64,000 nt of DNA, taken from NCBI GenBank assembly GCA_947652605.1, contig OX393581.1, positions 49,995,924 to 50,059,923 of the forward strand. The letters run 5' to 3'. The first letter of the stretch is position 1; each line of letters starts with the position of its first letter. The stretch comes from Elmis aenea. Taxonomy: Eukaryota > Arthropoda > Insecta > Coleoptera > Elmidae. A model generated the notes under the pieces. That model did not search any database and was not told the origin of the DNA. It was given only the letters and a program-made list of their open reading frames with translations. Below, in pieces: positions 59,939-64,000 of this stretch. Made by a program: the position numbers and the translations under genes.

Positions 59939-61280
59939 CTGAAACAAATAAGTAATTGTAAGTTAAAAAGCATTTCTGATTGTTGTGAATTGTTTTAATA
60001 AAGTTGTTATTGCTTCAAATTAATCAGTTGTTCTGGGCTTTTAGTGAAGAGGCGTGATTGGACAAATTAAATTAAATTTGTATGATTTTCTATTTCATTT
60101 CTTACCATGTTATTGCGTTATCAGCTTGTTGAATTAATTAATAGTTAGTTAAGTAGAATTAGCCACTTAAGTATTGGACTTTTTAATAGTGGTTAGTTGT
60201 ACAAAATAAGCAGAAACTTTTATCGCCACACGCTACACTAACGTGCGTTTTTTGTTTTCCACGACATACTATGTAACAAAAATGGTGGAACTTTATACCG
60301 GCTAATGTGGAAAGTTAACTTAGTGGAAAAACGTGAACTTCAACTTCACACTTTCAAAAATTTGCTAACTTTGTTCGGGGAAACTTGTTCTCTCATTCTC
60401 GAATGTTACTTTGGCCGGCACGAAGGAATTAATTGCATAAAATTTAAATTTACACTCGACAGAACGCGCACCTTAGATGTATCAGCACTAAAAGGGGCTT
60501 TTTTACGTTGCGTAGTCGTAGCACGTTGCTACGAGCGACGTGATTGGTCCATTTTGTATTACCGCTATAATTTTTTTGGAGGGAAATTTGCAAAACGAAC
60601 AGGTGGTTACATTTTAGGAATCGCAAAAAATGAAATACCTTTGATAAGCCTGTATGTTTAAATTGGTTTTAATTACTCCATTTTAAAGTTTTTTATTACT
60701 TTAACATGTGCGACTGTACAGTTTTGTTTAATACATTCATGTATTATTAAATTAAGCAATTTTTGGTTATTAATTTAAGAGGTTTATTGAATGTTGATTA
60801 CTATCATTTGAAACAGCTAATAAATTGCTTATATTGATAAGTACTACCATGCACTGTTAGCAAAGTATAAAAAAAATTAAATAATTATCGAGATCTTTGT
60901 AAGGGACATCATTTCAATGCAAGTCATAAAAAAACCCAAAATTGATTTTCTCATTGCCCTCGAGAAACATCTGCTAGCACCGAAGCTGTGCAAATAAAGT
61001 AGGGCAACATTTTGACCATTCAACATCCTCAAAAAAAAAATCTAAATAATTTAAAGAATACTACGATTTAATGACTGACTTCTGTTAGCTTTCTTTGATC
61101 TACTGTTTAGAACAAGCGATTCTCTAATAACTTTAATCTACCAAGTTTATTAATGTCTTTCACCAACAGTTTTCAACAACGACAGTTTTTATAACACAAT
61201 AAATAAAACACATATTTAAGATCAACTAGGTTTTTATTTGCCGATCAATAAAAATTAAGTTAAAATATAAAAAAATACAT
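59939..61280. other. Intergenic, one orphan frame
   Basis: An ATG-started 118-codon frame lies at 60305-60661 (plus). It has Cys and basic residues but no recognisable domain. Two CGTGATTGG motifs (about 60054 and 60540) are inverted CCAAT-like, hinting that this is promoter DNA. Otherwise AT-rich. Confidence 0.35.
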
Positions 61281-62209
61281 TTATTGAGGTGCGCTTCGGC
61301 CTCCTCTTCCAAATCCGCCTCTCTGCAACAAGAAAAAAAGTTAAGAACAATTTACACAAACAGTTAAAACAACTTACGAATTCCATTTCTGCTGTGCCAG
61401 CCCCAACGTCTGATTTCTTATCTCCACCTGGTGGACCACCCGTTCTTCTGTATCCAGCACGATCTTCTGATGGTTTGGATACTTCCGATCGTGGCATAGC
61501 AGTGGCCCTAGGACGAGCTGCTTCAGTGCGGATTTGTCTCTTAAGTGTCGCAGGTACGATTTCTGGTGGTAAATGTAAATAGGTACGTAAATATTCTATA
61601 CCGTCATTTGTTAAATACCTGAAAGTACAAATTAACATGTTTCTAAATTTGGTAAACAAAGATAATGTTAAGTCAGAATGACTTAAGCATGTCAGATATT
61701 CTAGGCCATCAATGAGTATGCACTCTCTGGTGGAAACCGCGAAAGAATAAAACAATCATCATATTAATGTCATGAATGATGATGCTTTGCTAACAATTAT
61801 AAAAATCTTATAAAACCTTAGACAAAACAACAAAATTTAGAAGGTATATGAACTGAAGAACAATTGCAAGTAACTTATTTAAAAGCAGTATAGAGAAAAA
61901 CAGGTGAACGATGCTACATATTGAAATATTAAGATGTTAAGTAATGCATCAAAATTTCAGTAAAATTGGTAAATATTAATAATCTGATAAAATGTTTTGT
62001 GTAACTTACCAATAGAAATGTCTCCATGCGAACTGTTCCTTAACAAATCCCCTCGATTTTAACGACTGCATTGCTTTAATAACTTGTAAATTGGGAATTT
62101 GATCTAATTCGGGATGTTTGGGTGCATGATAGTCTTTTTTAGCTACCATAACACCTTCCTTAAAAAGGTATTCATAGATATTCACTCTACTTTTCTTGGG
62201 CATCAACAT
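61281..62209 (-). CDS. RpS10: 40S ribosomal protein S10
   Basis: eS10 sits on the head of the 40S subunit near the mRNA entry path. Three coding exons, 62010-62209, 61378-61618 and 61281-61322, give 160 aa (human 165). The winged-helix domain is complete: [58 protein letters not shown] and [22 protein letters not shown]. The tail is Arg/Gly-rich ([27 protein letters not shown]). The short last exon carries the RGG end. An untranslated first exon (about 62554-62587) begins with a pyrimidine tract. Introns 1 and 2 each contain a C/D-box snoRNA-like sequence. It is head-to-head with MED7. Confidence 0.97.
61688..61766 (-). ncRNA. C/D-box snoRNA-like sequence in RpS10 intron 2
   Basis: On the gene's sense strand: C box ATGATGA (61762-61756), antisense block TTCTTTCGCGGTTTCCA, degenerate D' box CAGA (61729-61726), possible C' TTGATGG, D box CTGA (61695-61692). 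The span of about 79 nt is normal for the class. The block's complement GAAACCGCGAAAG resembles a conserved segment near the 5' end of insect 18S rRNA, from memory. The terminal stem is weak. Intronic snoRNAs in ribosomal-protein genes are common. Confidence 0.6.
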
Positions 62210-62276
62210 CCTGCAATGTAAAAGTTGCTATAAGTATTGTGTATCTAAAATTCTAGTAAGTGTTAGTTTTGTGTAA

Positions 62277-62362
62277 TATATCAGACACTTTCAGCCTTCA
62301 GCGAATTGTAACTCAATTCTCAGATGGAAACCGCGAAAGAATATTTAAAAGTCATCATATAA
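62277..62362 (-). ncRNA. C/D-box snoRNA-like sequence in RpS10 intron 1
   Basis: Sense strand: C box ATGATGA (62358-62352), the same antisense block ATTCTTTCGCGGTTTCCA, D' box CTGA (62323-62320), D box CTGA (62284-62281). About 86 nt. Box order and spacing match the copy in intron 2, while surrounding intron sequence does not, as expected for a duplicated snoRNA under selection. Confidence 0.65.
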
Positions 62363-62553
62363 ATACGCATGCAAAGTTAATTGGAGGTTAGGATAATACT
62401 TCAAATATGGCAATACATTTTTATACAGCTTCTATAGTAAAATGCACTTTGCCAATTTAAAGTACAAACTATGTAGCTACATGGGTTAAGGTAAACTTGA
62501 TGGAATCTGTTACGATGGATGAATAAAAATAAGATTTAATAACAACTACTTAC

Positions 62554-62587
62554 TTGACACACTTGGTGAACGTCCTCACCGGAAAAG
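62554..62587 (-). promoter_or_regulatory. RpS10 untranslated first exon with TOP-like start
   Basis: On the minus strand the leader begins CTTTTCCGG, a 5' terminal oligopyrimidine start typical of ribosomal-protein mRNAs, and ends at a GTAAG donor (62553). The matching acceptor lies just before the RpS10 ATG. Confidence 0.7.
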
Positions 62588-62771
62588 AAACATTCAGTGG
62601 CCACCAACACCAATCTCACGGAGAGAAAAGAACCAAGTTTAATACACACGGTGTAGTTATTTTATATAATTTATGTTGGTTCACTTGTAATAACACTAGT
62701 TGTACTGGAGCCTTGTTGTTGCTTAATATTAATTATAATTAATTGGTTTCTGAAACTTTAAAACTAGTAAA
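62588..62771. promoter_or_regulatory. Bidirectional promoter, RpS10 / MED7
   Basis: Only about 184 bp separate the putative RpS10 cap site from the MED7 start codon, so both genes must share this promoter. I see no obvious TATA box in proper position. Confidence 0.65.
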
Positions 62772-63495
62772 ATGGCATCTTCAGAGCCTATACAAGTAAG
62801 CTCATTACCTCTACCACCGATGCAGTATATAAATCAGTTCACAGATGAAATATTACGACGGGGACGAGCTCCCAGACCACCACCCCCGATTCATGATCAG
62901 TATCATATGTTTGGAAATGCTTTTAACACTGAAGAAAGCATAATTCGACCACTTGAAAGTCAAGTATGTTTAAGAAGCTTCCAAATATTGAATCGATCAC
63001 TTATATTACTTTCATTTTCAGGGCATAAAAAGATTATATCCGTTACATTTTGACAGACGACGCGAGCTTAAAAAATTGAATCAGTCGTTGTTAGCAAATT
63101 TCTTGGACCTCCTAGATTTATTAGTTCACTGTCCAGAATCACCTAGAAGAGCAGAAAAAGTAGAAGATCTGAGTTTGCTGTTCATTCACATTCATCATCT
63201 GTTAAACGAATTTAGGCCCCATCAGGCAAGAGAAACGCTTCGGGTAATGATGGAGTTACAGCGCAGACAAAGGATCGAGACTGCACATAGGTTTCAGAAG
63301 CATTTAGACAAAGTTCAAGAAATACTGCAACAAGCTCTTCAAAATTTGCCTGAAGCTATGGAAATCGATTCTAAATTAATGGTAGAGACGGATTTGTTAG
63401 TAAATAAGGACAGTATATCTGCAAACGACACAAAAAGTGACCCGTGTTATATATTAGACAGAATTATGTGTAAAGTTGTTGATAATATGCAGTGA
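62772..63495 (+). CDS. MED7: Mediator complex subunit 7
   Basis: MED7 pairs with MED21 in the Mediator middle module, bridging activators and RNA polymerase II. Two exons, 62772-62963 and 63022-63495, give 221 aa (human 233). The N-terminus has [17 protein letters not shown] and the proline run [15 protein letters not shown], the MED7 N-terminal signature. After the junction comes [23 protein letters not shown], then [52 protein letters not shown] and a coiled-coil region. The last 40 residues are variable. The intron is 58 nt. Confidence 0.97.
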
Positions 63496-63548
63496 GTTTG
63501 TGTAATTGATGTTAAGTATTCTTGTTTGTAATTCTTTTTTATGTATAA

Positions 63549-63554
63549 AATAAA
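63549..63554 (+). terminator. MED7 polyadenylation signal
   Basis: AATAAA lies about 55 nt after the stop codon. Confidence 0.7.
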
Positions 63555-64000
63555 TGTTTCAATAATATCCAAAGTTTTATGATTAAAATCTTGAATTAGT
63601 ACCGTAGAAAAATTTTGCGTTTGCAAAAATTATTAGCACATTCAAGGTTAACGATTAACGAAAATTTTTGTACAAATAAAACCAAAATGTATAAAAACTA
63701 CCTGAAAAAGTTTTATTATTTTGAAAGTACTACAAAAAAAAATAAAATCAGTACTGTATAGATTACAAAAACATTAGTAACAACTAATAGCTACAGAACA
63801 ATCGTCGTTTCAATAAAAGTTCCATTAAAAATAATACAACACTACAATCAATGACTTATAGATAATCAGAAAATTAGTGTTGATTTTATATTTTACATTA
63901 ACAAAGGAAGGTGTTTAAAGAACCGATTAAATAAGGTGAACATTTTTATAATTTGTACACTGTTGCAAAACGAATTTTTTGTTTATATATCAAAAGTAAA
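63555..64000. other. AT-rich 3' flank of MED7
   Basis: No coding exon, RNA or repeat recognised up to the window edge. Confidence 0.5.

Overview
This 64-kb window is AT-rich nuclear DNA from an insect, probably a holometabolous one and possibly a beetle. The lineage call rests on the character of the conserved proteins and on many short-TIR DNA transposons, not on a search. Genes are split by short GT-AG introns (about 50-150 nt) plus a few long introns packed with repeats. I rebuilt exon structures by hand from splice sites, reading frame and known protein families. Every multi-exon model below closes in frame with no leftover bases.

Layout. 1-12 kb is gene-dense: FCF1 (+, rRNA processing), CCT4 (-, cytosolic chaperonin delta), TBP (-, TATA-binding protein), a small membrane protein (+), a Spc24-like kinetochore protein (-) and a CRAL-TRIO/Sec14-like lipid-binding protein (+). 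14.5-20 kb holds two tandem paralogues for small secreted proteins with eight conserved cysteines (both -). 22.3-28.5 kb is a ZnT1-like zinc transporter (SLC30, -) with altered metal-site residues. 28.5-46 kb has no intact gene that I can support. It is a transposon graveyard with a dead mariner, a MULE SWIM-domain remnant, LINE fragments, hAT-like MITEs and giant palindromic elements. 46-52 kb carries HAUS6 (augmin, +) and SPT2/SPTY2D1 (histone chaperone, +). 55.4-56.5 kb is RNF141 (RING E3, -). 61.3-63.5 kb is a head-to-head pair, RpS10 (-) and MED7 (+), sharing about 185 bp of promoter.

The genes are mostly housekeeping (ribosome, transcription, chromatin, chaperonin, mitosis) and form no operon-like pathway. 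Links between them are positional: short divergent promoters (RpS10/MED7, Spc24/CRAL-TRIO, TBP/membrane protein) and a convergent pair (FCF1/CCT4).

Most notable: (1) two introns of RpS10 carry related C/D-box snoRNA-like sequences sharing an antisense element that resembles 5' 18S rRNA; (2) a large family of TA-flanked palindromic elements with CAGGGTG-type ends, several near-perfect over hundreds of bases and inside introns, one of whose loops encodes a DUF4817-like helix-turn-helix fragment; (3) a zinc transporter with two of four canonical zinc-site residues replaced; (4) expanded tandem peptide repeats in SPT2.
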